Positions 1-6,854 of a DNA stretch of 11,934 bases are shown piece after piece. This DNA is from an uncultured Taibaiella sp. (GTDB lineage Bacteria; Bacteroidota; Bacteroidia; Chitinophagales; Chitinophagaceae): the NCBI GenBank assembly GCA_946886975.1, contig CAMPJV010000050.1:1-11934 (forward strand), in the 5' to 3' direction. Positions within the stretch are counted from its first letter, which is position 1; every line of letters begins with the position of its first letter. The position numbers were made by a program, and so were the translations under genes. The notes beneath the pieces are model-generated. The model was not told the origin of the DNA, did no database searches, and worked only from the letters and a program-made list of their open reading frames with translations.

Positions 1-2
1 GA

Positions 3-176
3 ATACAGCTACCCTACAGTTGTGAAACCGGCAGATGCGGAAGCTGTGTGATGCAATGCACAAAGGGAGCAGCGTGGATGTCATATAATGAAGTACTAAC
101 CGAGAAGGAAATTGAAGAAGGCAAGATACTGACATGTGTAAGCCACCCCGTGGGAGGGCCTGTAGAGTTAAAATAA
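3..176 (+). CDS. C-terminal 2Fe-2S ferredoxin domain of a flavin/NAD(P)H oxidoreductase (5' end outside window)
   Basis: The frame starting at base 3 is open from the window edge to TAA at 174-176 and encodes 57 residues. It contains the cysteine pattern C-x4-C-x2-C-x29-C (residues 7, 12, 15 and 45 of the visible part) within LPYSCETGRCGSC and, further on, EGKILTC. This is the classic plant-type ferredoxin cluster-binding signature. A 2Fe-2S domain at the very C terminus, with the VLT-x-EI-x-x-G-x-IL-TC pattern, is typical of the PaaE/Hmp-reductase type of ferredoxin-NADP reductase, in which FAD and NAD(P) domains precede it. Such enzymes pass electrons from NAD(P)H to a partner oxygenase or desaturase. 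Only the ferredoxin part is visible, so the flavin domain and the PaaE-like assignment are inference. A free-standing ferredoxin is the alternative. An additional cysteine (residue 19) is not a conserved ligand. Confidence 0.88.
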   Translation: MQLPYSCETGRCGSCVMQCTKGAAWMSYNEVLTEKEIEEGKILTCVSHPVGGPVELK

Positions 177-208
177 AAGAGGCTGCCCAATAAAGGAACA
201 ACCTCTTT
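176..208. terminator. Shared hairpin terminator between convergent genes
   Basis: AAAGAGG at 176-182 pairs with CCTCTTT at 202-208, and the stem can extend by a few imperfect pairs inward. It overlaps the TAA of the ferredoxin-domain gene and lies 18 bp past the stop of the leftward lipoprotein gene. On the minus strand the stem is followed by TTATTTTAA, a reasonable U-rich tail. On the plus strand the tail (TTTAATC) is poorer. It may therefore serve both genes but suits the leftward one better. Confidence 0.6.
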
Positions 209-226
209 AATCAAGCAAGTTTCCGG

Positions 227-706
227 CTAATCATTCTTTACTTTCCTTTCACCGGTTTCTCCGTCGATCTTTATCTTCGTGTCGCCATTCTTTATTTTGA
301 CATCGCCGTCATCCTCTACTTTCTTCTTGTAGTCACCATCTTTGACCTTGTACTCACCGTCTTCATACTTTTCCTTGTAATCTCCGTCCTTGACCTTGTA
401 TTCATCATTATCGCCAGACTTACGTTTCACTTCGCCTGAGTATACATACGTCCCATCGTCCTCTAATCTTAACCTATTATTTATGACCTCCCCAGTAGGG
501 CCGTAAAACGTATCTCTGGATGTCTTGTTTACGTAAAGTTTAACAGGTTTACCTGTTTCCACATTTATCATTGCGCCTGTCTCTGGGTCCTTTTCCAACG
601 TTACCGTTTCGCCGGTTTCAAGGTCTACAAAGGCATTTGCAGGCTGGCAAGCGGTCCATGAAATCACGGAAATAATTCCTGCCATAGCTAATATCAATCC
701 TTTCAT
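227..706 (-). CDS. Repeat-rich putative lipoprotein, function unknown
   Basis: ATG at 704-706 gives 159 residues. An upstream in-frame start at 730 would add eight residues before the signal, so I prefer 706. Residues 1-20 form a lipoprotein signal ending SWTAC, with Cys20 as the likely lipidated residue, so the product is probably anchored in the envelope. Residues 27-75 hold ETG-containing segments (DLETGETV, DPETGAM, NVETGKPV) followed by TFYGPTGEV. The C-terminal third is highly charged and made of near-repeats of about 16 residues built on EYKVKDGDYK, ending in KIKNGDTKIKIDGETG. Alternating charged and hydrophobic or aromatic residues with turn-forming DG pairs suggest a repetitive beta structure. 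This is an inference. I do not recognise a named family. It lies 48 bp downstream of the 83-residue gene in the same direction and may share its transcript. Confidence 0.82.
   Translation of the reverse strand: MKGLILAMAGIISVISWTACQPANAFVDLETGETVTLEKDPETGAMINVETGKPVKLYVNKTSRDTFYGPTGEVINNRLRLEDDGTYVYSGEVKRKSGDNDEYKVKDGDYKEKYEDGEYKVKDGDYKKKVEDDGDVKIKNGDTKIKIDGETGERKVKND
326..421 (-). repeat. Two tandem 48 bp units inside the lipoprotein gene
   Basis: Units at 326-373 and 374-421 are aligned at a 48 bp offset. Both begin CTTGTA on the plus strand and share TTGACCTTGTA. Their first 30 or so bases differ at only a few positions. Each codes for a 16-residue unit containing EYKVKDGDYK. A more diverged third unit (KIKNGDTKIK) follows at the protein's C terminus. 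The in-frame period keeps the protein intact. Confidence 0.75.
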
Positions 707-754
707 AACATTTATGTTTAATTCAATCACAGCTGTAATAAAACCGTACCCCTT

Positions 755-1006
755 CTATGAAACCTGGCCAGGCCCTTCATTATTTAAGATAGCATTCGAG
801 AGATACTGCTCGAGCTCACCGATTTCTTCCGGGAGGGATTCTTTGTCTGTTATTTTGAAGGATTCAGACTGGTCATCGTAATTCATCCGAAAGATATGGT
901 CGGATGTCATCACGCTGTATTGCTGACATTGACTGTTATCAACACCAATTGGCGCTAAAGTGAACGTAATACCATTTAGATCGATGTCGAAAGACGGTTG
1001 ACTCAT
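755..1006 (-). CDS. Small protein of unknown function (83 aa)
   Basis: ATG at 1004-1006 encodes 83 residues with no signal peptide or membrane segment, so it is probably cytoplasmic. The first 55 residues alternate in a way that suggests beta strands (FDIDLNGITFTLAPIG, FRMNYDD, SFKITD). They are followed by an acidic amphipathic helix (LPEEIGELEQYLSNAI). It has one cysteine (Cys27) and no catalytic motif I can name. It has the length and composition of small conserved hypothetical proteins, and I do not recognise the family. A possible promoter lies just upstream at 1025-1056. The lipoprotein gene follows 48 bp downstream, so the two may form an operon. Confidence 0.7.
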   Translation of the reverse strand: MSQPSFDIDLNGITFTLAPIGVDNSQCQQYSVMTSDHIFRMNYDDQSESFKITDKESLPEEIGELEQYLSNAILNNEGPGQVS

Positions 1007-1024
1007 TATCAGGCTTGTTTAACA

Positions 1025-1056
1025 TACCTATATAAAATCCTCGCCAACATCGCAAA
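1025..1056 (-). promoter_or_regulatory. Possible Bacteroidota-type promoter for the 83-aa gene
   Basis: Read on the minus strand, TTTG (plus 1053-1056) is followed after 20 nt by TATAGGTA (plus 1025-1032). The spacing matches the -33 TTTG / -7 TAnnTTTG arrangement known for the primary sigma factor of Bacteroidota. The -33 element is exact but the -7 element matches poorly beyond its TA. The start codon is 18 nt further on. Confidence 0.3.
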
Positions 1057-1075
1057 ACATTGCTAATCAACAATA

Positions 1076-1099
1076 AAGGGGAGCATGGCAGCTCCCCTT
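1076..1099 (-). terminator. Rho-independent-type terminator of the M36 peptidase gene
   Basis: A perfect 9 bp stem (AAGGGGAGC at 1076-1084 with GCTCCCCTT at 1091-1099) closes a 6 nt loop. On the minus strand it is followed by TATTGTTG. It starts 22 bp past the peptidase stop codon and precedes the 83-aa gene. Confidence 0.8.
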
Positions 1100-1121
1100 C
1101 TAAAAATATTGATGAGTAAAA

Positions 1122-4043
1122 TCAGTGGATCACTGAAACCTTTTCCGACTGTACAGATCTGGACATCTTCACAACTAAGAAATAGTTGCCGGCCGCTATA
1201 GCCTTTGTGTTCAGACGATATTCCTTAACGTCTAATTCTATGTTTTGCTGCATGATTTCCTTGCCTGCCATGTCATAAAGGCTGATGGTGCCTTGGTCTG
1301 AAGACTTCAACTTTATCATAATCTCTTGGTTAGCTGGATTGGGGAAAATGGTAGCTTTAGCGGGCGATGAATCGTCGATGCCATTTATGACTGCTCTGTC
1401 ATAAAGGAAGAAGTCATCTATGGCAGCTTCAACCGTACTTCCTGAAGGTGCATCCTCAGCTACAAATTTCATCATAAAGTTGTTCGATAAAGGGAGATAA
1501 TCCCGTACATTAAAGATTCGACGCCTCCAGTTGTAGTCCGACTTCTTAGTTCTTTCAACAAAAAGTATCCAGCCAGTTGCGGCAGTGTCCTTGATCATTA
1601 CCTGCCAATAATCAGAGCCTGGATCACTACCTCTATCATTGCTATACCAACGGTAATATTCAACAATAGGGTCAGTATAATTACTGATATCAAACGCAGG
1701 AGTTAAAACCGTAGTTCTCCCCGAAACGTTTGTGGAAGGGCCATCAACATCTGCGGTACCCACAGAGGAATTTATCGAGGAAGCATTGCCTGTGACAAGG
1801 CACTTACCCGTGGTTCCCGTAGAATGATCCATATTTGGCTGACAAGGCAGAGTGCCAGAAGACACATATGACCCTACCGGCTTTGCCTGGATCCATACAC
1901 CTGCTGCAGTTGCATTATCATTCTCGCTTTGCACATTCCCAACTGTCCACCCCGGAAGAGCACCTTCGAAGCCAGTGCCTGATTTTTGGTCAACCCCAAA
2001 GGCGAATTGGTACGGAATCGTGATAGTTGTAGCGCCTGCGCCAGGTACGTACCCAACCGGGGAAAAGGCTGTCCGTACAGACAAATAATCGTAAACAGCA
2101 AAATAATAATCGACAATGGAAGCAGCGGGCTGAGCGGGAATCTGAGCGGAATAATTAAAACCACCGTTGTCTACCAGATCGAGAGAATCCCACTGGGCAC
2201 CCCTGACTTTATAAAACAATTTGACACCCTGCAGGAAGGCAGGAACACCCACAGCCAGAGAGGCATTAATTGTGACCGAGGCATTTGGAGCAGAATTTGC
2301 AACCTCTGTATGTGTCACAATAGCGTCGCTCAACAGGTATATACCGTGCCTGGCAAAGGCATCTACTATCTGGGTAAAATGTGGCGTACCATTACTAAGG
2401 TTATTATCGTTGTCGTCATTCATCAGTGCTGAAATAAGCACCTGGTGGTATACATCGCCTTCCGTTCCTAAAGGGCCATCAGGAACGTCGAAATAAGTAG
2501 AAGCAAAGAGCTGTGTCATCGTATCTACGCTATTCAGGTTTACTGCGACATCCCACCAAATACCAGCAATAATTTCTCCATCATTGTGCACCTCACCTGT
2601 AATATGTTGAGGATATACCATCGGGGCAAGATCATATCTTCGTAAGGGCGCACCTCCTGAATAGAAGCCCTTACCAAGCTGCGGATCACCAGTAATACTC
2701 ATACCCCAGACATCAGAATTGCCTTCATTCAATGCGCCATTGTCCATACCACCCTGCCCCTGCCAGCTATAAAACCTGCCGGAAATGCCGTGTCCATATT
2801 CATGATAGATCACATCCGGACATAGAGACGTTGCATTACATCCCCCACCCTGCGGAAAAAAGTTGATAGACGCGCCATTGTAAAAAGCATTACATGTTCC
2901 AGTCACATCAACATTAGTTTGCAGGGGATTATCCATAGACGGGAAAGCAGGGAAGAAACCCTTCATAAAATCATGTACCTTATTTACATGGTAGTATGCG
3001 TTTACATGCCTGTCGCTAGACGGAGAAAGCGTTGGGAATATGGAAGTGCCCCCAAGAACTATGACGTTTTCAACATAAGAAGGAGTGACATTTGATGATG
3101 CTGCAGCCCTGACCTTGGCCCATTTACCCTCTAGCCTTAATGTCGAAACAATTGGTGCAACTAACACCGCATCGCTGAAAAATCCTGCAGTATCAGTATA
3201 GTAAGTGGTACCGTTAATAGTCATGGCGAGATTTGCAAGCGGTTCCGGAGTGGCAGGGCTAAGTGTATTCTGCTTATACACATTGCCCTTTACCGTAAGA
3301 TCTACCGTTTCTTTAACCTCATTAGTGCGGTAGAGTACTTCACCGGTGATCGCATCGACGTACCCATTCAAATCAACAGGAAGCATCTCTCCCTTGCCTT
3401 TAATGTTGAACGCATAAGCTGGATGCAACTTGTATCCCTCGGACAAAGGAATTGGAAACCAAACCCAGTTGCTGTTGACACTACTCTCTGTAATGCTAAC
3501 ACCAGAAATATCCTGAATTGCGGCCAGCTTTGCATCTTCCTCAGACAACACTGGAACAACACCAGCGGCCGGGACTCCATAGCTCTTCATTTGCAGACGC
3601 TCAAGGCGCCCGTCATTTGTGAATCGGAAGTTGAGTCTTGAGAAAACAACTTTATGGCCATTAATGGATTGCTGGTAAGTAAGGAACGTCGCATGAGGCG
3701 CAGCGTAATTCCTCACCTGCGACCACTCTGCAGCATTCACTCCAAAGTCCGACAACTTCTGAATAAAACAATTTTGCACCTTTTCATCATAAGTATTCCC
3801 TTGGATCGGGATGGCCAATCCAAAAATATCGGTGAAACTGCCGCTGAGGTTGTCAACTTTGACCTTTAAACCTGGGAAATGCTGTTGTGCTTTTTGAAGA
3901 GTAGCAACTGAGGCGTCCCTCCTGGAGGAGACTAACTCTCGGGAATTGGCAAACACAGATTTGTGCAGATTATCAGTCTGTATTTGTGCCGTAACGGATA
4001 AAGAAGTTAGGGCAAAACTGATCAAAAAAAGCTTCGACTTCAT
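1122..4043 (-). CDS. Secreted M36 (fungalysin-type) zinc metallopeptidase with T9SS sorting domain
   Basis: This 973-residue protein is an exported protease that should cleave extracellular proteins. Residues 1-19 are a signal peptide (cut near TA/QIQ). Residues 45-240 look like the FTP/PepSY-type inhibitory propeptide of thermolysin and fungalysin relatives. The catalytic domain spans about 320-570 and carries the zinc motif HEYGH at 414-418 (His414, catalytic Glu415, His418), with Glu440 in NEGNSD as the likely third zinc ligand and a conserved VHNDGEI segment at 485-491. A beta-rich domain follows (about 590-885, including GFEGALPGW at 691-699). Residues 896-973 are a type A T9SS sorting domain (TIFPNP start, SLYDMAGKE, LNTKAIAAGNYFLVV, ending KVSVIH), which targets the mature enzyme across the outer membrane and is normally removed. 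All key residues are present, so it should be active. A strong hairpin follows the stop and an ATG at 4041-4043 directly precedes the signal peptide. Confidence 0.96.
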   Translation of the reverse strand: MKSKLFLISFALTSLSVTAQIQTDNLHKSVFANSRELVSSRRDASVATLQKAQQHFPGLKVKVDNLSGSFTDIFGLAIPIQGNTYDEKVQNCFIQKLSDFGVNAAEWSQVRNYAAPHATFLTYQQSINGHKVVFSRLNFRFTNDGRLERLQMKSYGVPAAGVVPVLSEEDAKLAAIQDISGVSITESSVNSNWVWFPIPLSEGYKLHPAYAFNIKGKGEMLPVDLNGYVDAITGEVLYRTNEVKETVDLTVKGNVYKQNTLSPATPEPLANLAMTINGTTYYTDTAGFFSDAVLVAPIVSTLRLEGKWAKVRAAASSNVTPSYVENVIVLGGTSIFPTLSPSSDRHVNAYYHVNKVHDFMKGFFPAFPSMDNPLQTNVDVTGTCNAFYNGASINFFPQGGGCNATSLCPDVIYHEYGHGISGRFYSWQGQGGMDNGALNEGNSDVWGMSITGDPQLGKGFYSGGAPLRRYDLAPMVYPQHITGEVHNDGEIIAGIWWDVAVNLNSVDTMTQLFASTYFDVPDGPLGTEGDVYHQVLISALMNDDNDNNLSNGTPHFTQIVDAFARHGIYLLSDAIVTHTEVANSAPNASVTINASLAVGVPAFLQGVKLFYKVRGAQWDSLDLVDNGGFNYSAQIPAQPAASIVDYYFAVYDYLSVRTAFSPVGYVPGAGATTITIPYQFAFGVDQKSGTGFEGALPGWTVGNVQSENDNATAAGVWIQAKPVGSYVSSGTLPCQPNMDHSTGTTGKCLVTGNASSINSSVGTADVDGPSTNVSGRTTVLTPAFDISNYTDPIVEYYRWYSNDRGSDPGSDYWQVMIKDTAATGWILFVERTKKSDYNWRRRIFNVRDYLPLSNNFMMKFVAEDAPSGSTVEAAIDDFFLYDRAVINGIDDSSPAKATIFPNPANQEIMIKLKSSDQGTISLYDMAGKEIMQQNIELDVKEYRLNTKAIAAGNYFLVVKMSRSVQSEKVSVIH

Positions 4044-4084
4044 GAATGAGGTATAAAAAGATGAATTTCCCGAATTGAAGGAAC

Positions 4085-4118
4085 TATAAATATCATGGAA
4101 ATACGAGAATTTAGCAAA
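4085..4118 (-). promoter_or_regulatory. Weak candidate promoter for the M36 peptidase gene
   Basis: On the minus strand TTTG (plus 4115-4118) is followed after 22 nt by TATTTATA (plus 4085-4092), a partial match to the -7 consensus TAnnTTTG. It lies 41 nt before the start codon in the 139 bp gap between divergent genes. The spacing is slightly long and the -7 match is imperfect. Confidence 0.25.
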
Positions 4119-4182
4119 TTCTTGTCTTTTGCAGCTCCCTTGATTATACCTGGAGCAGCAAATAGTGACTACACCATTAGAA

Positions 4183-4740
4183 ATGGAGCGAAAAAGGCTT
4201 TACATGTTTGCCATCGTACCACCTGCGGACTTGTCAGACCGGATAATCAGCATAAAGAAAGAATTCGCAGAAGCCTATAACTGCAAGGCAGCGCTGAAGG
4301 CGCCAGTCCATATTACACTCCACCCGCCTTACAAAGAATGCGAGGACCATGAGGCTAAAGCAAGGAAAATTCTATCCAACTGGTTGGGCCTGCTACCCCG
4401 TTTTACCCTGAACATAAGAGACTTTGAGGCATTTCATAGCAATGGTGTTATTTTCCTCAACGTTGAAAAGAACGATGATCTAATACAATTACATGCCGGT
4501 CTTGCGAAGAGGATGACAAATCTCCTCAGTCCACAGATCAAGGACAACCAGCCATACCACCCTCACATTACCATTGGCTATCGAGATATCCCCAAAGAGT
4601 TATTTGCCCAGGCTGTTGAGGATTTCCAGTCCAGAAGATTTGAAGCCTGCTTTGAAGTAGAAAGTGCTCATTTCTGGAGGCACAATGGCAAGATCTGGGA
4701 AACTATAGCTACATTCCCTTTATACAATCACAGTCAATAG
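4183..4740 (+). CDS. 2H phosphoesterase, 2'-5' RNA ligase family
   Basis: Starting at ATG 4183 the protein has 185 residues. An in-frame GTG at 4165 would add six residues, but the ATG places the conserved RLYMFAIVPP strand at the expected N-terminal position. Two HxTx motifs, HITL at residues 43-46 and HITI at 128-131, define the 2H superfamily, whose two histidines catalyse opening of cyclic phosphates or related RNA-end and nucleotide chemistry in the cytoplasm. Length and motif spacing fit the LigT/ThpR-like and YjcG-like branch. The real substrate cannot be told from sequence, and the name 2'-5' RNA ligase is a family label. Its stop (TAG 4738-4740) lies inside the 3' end of the convergent glycosyltransferase gene (7 nt overlap). 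It is divergent from the M36 peptidase gene, with no sign of a functional link. Confidence 0.92.
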   Translation: MERKRLYMFAIVPPADLSDRIISIKKEFAEAYNCKAALKAPVHITLHPPYKECEDHEAKARKILSNWLGLLPRFTLNIRDFEAFHSNGVIFLNVEKNDDLIQLHAGLAKRMTNLLSPQIKDNQPYHPHITIGYRDIPKELFAQAVEDFQSRRFEACFEVESAHFWRHNGKIWETIATFPLYNHSQ

Positions 4741-5510
4741 TCGAGGCCTTGCTCCTTTAAAGCTGTATACTGCCTGATCTTGGCGTACTTTATGAAGGAA
4801 CCATAGGCTGAATTCTTACAAACCACGTAACCATAGTAACCATCTAAAAAGCCCAGGCGGATAACAAAGTCCATAAAGAACTGCCACTTGGGTACTACCA
4901 CAAGCTTCAATAAGCTTGCTTTCTTCCCCCTTGCCACGTCTGCCCTGGCACCGATTTCTGTGTAGTGTTCTATTTTCCTGACATGTTCGGAAATGGTGTT
5001 GTAACTATAATGAAGTAAGTCTCCCTTCAGCTCACCAATCACCGCGCTCCTATCGTGCAGGTAAATTCCTTCATGTACTTTGTCGACTACCATTGATCCT
5101 TTTTCCCTGTTCCACAGCCTAAGCTTGGGCTGAGGGTACCAGCCGCAGTGCCTTATCCACTTTCCGCAATAATTTGCCAGAATATTTATCCTGTAGCCGT
5201 CATACCTTGGATCGGCCTTAACTTCCCGAATACTCTTTGTCAGCTCATCCGACAGCACCTCGTCAGCATCTATAGATAGTATCCACTCATGTGAGGCTTG
5301 CTGCTGCGCAAATAGCTTCTGATCACCATAGCCTGTGAAAGCTCTCTGCACTATCCTGGCTCCCAGTTCTTCCGCAATTGCCATAGTACGATCGTCTGAA
5401 AAGCTGTCAACAACCACTATTTCGTCCGCCACCCCATGCAAGGCGTTTATACAACGCGCAATGTTCTTTTCTTCGTTCAAGGTAATGATGCAAGCGCTTA
5501 ATTTAATCAT
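4734..5510 (-). CDS. Family 2 glycosyltransferase, WaaE/KdtX-like
   Basis: ATG at 5508-5510 gives 258 residues starting MIKLSACIITLNEEKNI, the standard N terminus of this family. An in-frame start at 5576 would add 22 unrelated residues. The GT-A nucleotide-sugar-binding domain shows DEIVVVDSFSDD at 29-40 and the metal-binding DAD at 81-83 (LSIDADEVLSDE). Downstream are the family's GWYPQPKLRLWNRE segment (123-136) and VHEGI (145-149). The C-terminal part (about 205-245) has the amphipathic KWQFFMDFVIRLGFLDGYYG region, which probably contacts the membrane. Proteins of the WaaE/KdtX type add glucose or a similar sugar to the lipopolysaccharide core at the inner face of the cytoplasmic membrane. 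The donor and acceptor here are unknown. It is divergent from a polysaccharide deacetylase, which fits surface-glycan work, and overlaps the convergent 2H gene by 7 nt. Confidence 0.94.
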   Translation of the reverse strand: MIKLSACIITLNEEKNIARCINALHGVADEIVVVDSFSDDRTMAIAEELGARIVQRAFTGYGDQKLFAQQQASHEWILSIDADEVLSDELTKSIREVKADPRYDGYRINILANYCGKWIRHCGWYPQPKLRLWNREKGSMVVDKVHEGIYLHDRSAVIGELKGDLLHYSYNTISEHVRKIEHYTEIGARADVARGKKASLLKLVVVPKWQFFMDFVIRLGFLDGYYGYVVCKNSAYGSFIKYAKIRQYTALKEQGLDY

Positions 5511-5542
5511 GGAGTTGCTTAACTCACTGGCTTTGAGCTGCA

Positions 5543-5550
5543 CAAATGTA
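5543..5550 (-). promoter_or_regulatory. -7 box-like site upstream of the glycosyltransferase
   Basis: On the minus strand TACATTTG matches the Bacteroidota -7 consensus TAnnTTTG at every fixed position and lies 32 nt before the start codon. A TTTG occurs upstream but only 11 nt away, too close for a proper -33 element. The site is in the 110 bp gap shared with the divergent deacetylase, which has its own weaker CATATTTG at 5594-5601. Confidence 0.38.
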
Positions 5551-5620
5551 AATTCATTTCGCAAAAGGCTATACACGGGTGCCTGAATGTCCGCATATTT
5601 GCAGTGTAATCAATCGATTT

Positions 5621-6367
5621 ATGAGATTCCATTGGCTGCTGCCGTCCGTAAAGGGAATTCCCGTTCTGATGTACCACCGGGTGTGGCCTGGCCTGAAAGA
5701 TGGCCTCACTGTAACGCCGGAACAACTCAGGGAGCATTGGAGTTATTTAAAATCGGAAGGATACGAAGCCCTTACACTCCCTGAATTTCTCTCCATAGCA
5801 AAAGCAGAAATAAAGCCTACGGGCAAGAAGATGCTGCTAACTTTTGATGATGGTTACCATAACAATCTTACATATGTGTACCCACTTCTAAAAGAATTTA
5901 ACTGGAGCGCGACCTTTTTTATCATCGGAAATACACTGGAAGGAGAAATAGACGATGGAAATCCTGTGAACAGAAAAATGACAGTGGGTGAACTCAGGCA
6001 GTTAGATCCTGAGACAGTGCAACTCGCCATGCACGGCTATGATCATGAAAATTTCAAGCATACTTCTTCTGACGATATTAAGGCGGCCGTCCTAAAGAGC
6101 TTGCAAATATTCAACGAATACGGACTTCATCTACATCGCTCGATTGCATATCCTTATGGGGCCAGGCCGAACGATAGTCAGGTCTTCAGTGGTTTGAAAG
6201 AATGGATGAAAGAGAATAATATTGACGCAGCGTTCAGGATAGGCAACCAGGTTTGCCAGATTCCCGCTCCAGACATATACGAGATCAGAAGAATTGACAT
6301 AAAAGGAACTGATACAATGGACGACTTCAGGATCAAGCTTCGAAAAGGCAAACTAAAGCCCTTTTAA
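5621..6367 (+). CDS. NodB-type polysaccharide deacetylase (carbohydrate esterase family 4-like)
   Basis: From ATG 5621 the protein has 248 residues. A GTG at 5579 in the same frame would add 14 residues, but the ATG leads directly into FHWLLPSVKGIPVLMYHRV, the usual N terminus. The catalytic motifs are in order: LLTFDDG (residues 72-78, with the catalytic base and metal-binding Asp pair), HGYDH (138-142, the two metal-binding histidines) and AYPYGARP (176-183, motif 3). This family removes N- or O-acetyl groups from sugars of envelope or exopolysaccharides using a divalent metal. There is no clear signal peptide, and the hydrophobic stretch at the N terminus is short, so location is uncertain. 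It is divergent from the glycosyltransferase, suggesting a shared glycan. Its stop codon abuts the stop of the convergent lipoprotein gene with no base between. Confidence 0.93.
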   Translation: MRFHWLLPSVKGIPVLMYHRVWPGLKDGLTVTPEQLREHWSYLKSEGYEALTLPEFLSIAKAEIKPTGKKMLLTFDDGYHNNLTYVYPLLKEFNWSATFFIIGNTLEGEIDDGNPVNRKMTVGELRQLDPETVQLAMHGYDHENFKHTSSDDIKAAVLKSLQIFNEYGLHLHRSIAYPYGARPNDSQVFSGLKEWMKENNIDAAFRIGNQVCQIPAPDIYEIRRIDIKGTDTMDDFRIKLRKGKLKPF

Positions 6368-6832
6368 CTAACGCACTACATAGATGTCGGGAGTAATAAG
6401 GCGGTTGCTTTCGTTCCCGGCCCTATCCTTGATGTATATCTCGTAATGAAAAGTATCAGCATTCCTTAAACTGTCTTCAATGGGTAAAAAAGCTGCGCTG
6501 ACTATCACCGTAGCTGTTCCTTCAAAGCCTTTGTCAGGGTCCTTCATTTCCTCGGGAATATCAGGCAAATAGCCGTTAAAATCCGGCATTGCAGGGTTAC
6601 TGGAAGTCATATATATATCATTGCTACCGGGAGCTTGCTCCACACCGAGGTCAGCATCTCCATCCTGAAACCTGAAAGTGATAGCAATACTATCTTTGTT
6701 ACTGCCCTGCTTCACCGTAGTCGGCCCCACTGACAATGAACTGATATGAGGAACCTTAGGTAACTTGTTCTCTTTTTTACAGGCAACCAGGCCCAGCAGC
6801 GCAAGAAAGACAATTGGGACTAAAAACTTCAT
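6368..6832 (-). CDS. Small putative lipoprotein, function unknown
   Basis: ATG at 6830-6832 encodes 154 residues. Residues 1-18 are a lipoprotein signal (MKFLVPIVFLALLGLVAC) with Cys18 as the lipidation site, followed by KKE, a charged start often seen on Bacteroidota outer-membrane lipoproteins. The rest has a beta-sandwich look: ISSLSVGPTTVKQG, then SIAITFRFQDGDADLG, and near the end FHYEIYIKDRAGNESN, a pattern shared with Ig-like or cadherin-like repeats. The DGDADLG segment could bind calcium (inference). I do not recognise a named family. It is divergent from the LuxE-like gene across only 22 bp and convergent with the deacetylase. A perfect -7 box, TAACTTTG, sits just five bases before its start codon. 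Confidence 0.85.
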   Translation of the reverse strand: MKFLVPIVFLALLGLVACKKENKLPKVPHISSLSVGPTTVKQGSNKDSIAITFRFQDGDADLGVEQAPGSNDIYMTSSNPAMPDFNGYLPDIPEEMKDPDKGFEGTATVIVSAAFLPIEDSLRNADTFHYEIYIKDRAGNESNRLITPDIYVVR

Positions 6833-6837
6833 ATATT

Positions 6838-6845
6838 CAAAGTTA
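6838..6845 (-). promoter_or_regulatory. -7 box-like site abutting the lipoprotein start
   Basis: The minus strand reads TAACTTTG, a full match to TAnnTTTG, ending five bases before the ATG of the lipoprotein gene. I see no TTTG at -33 spacing. If used, transcription would begin at or next to the start codon, giving a leaderless message. The site lies in the 22 bp gap between two divergent genes. Confidence 0.3.
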
Positions 6846-6854
6846 ACAAAAGTG

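Noticed and set aside
14..214. Leftward open frame of 66 codons over the ferredoxin-domain gene
   Set aside because: It is antisense to a frame with an exact 2Fe-2S cysteine pattern and spans the terminator hairpin.
1835..2496. Several overlapping frames on both strands inside the M36 gene
   Set aside because: They lie out of frame within the catalytic and C-terminal regions of a protein with clear domains and have no recognisable protein features.
4095..4280. Rightward 61-codon frame upstream of the 2H gene
   Set aside because: It overlaps the conserved N terminus of the 2H phosphoesterase in another frame and shows no family features.
5519..5737. Leftward frame across the glycosyltransferase-deacetylase gap
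   Set aside because: It is antisense to the conserved start of the deacetylase and covers the -7 box candidate.
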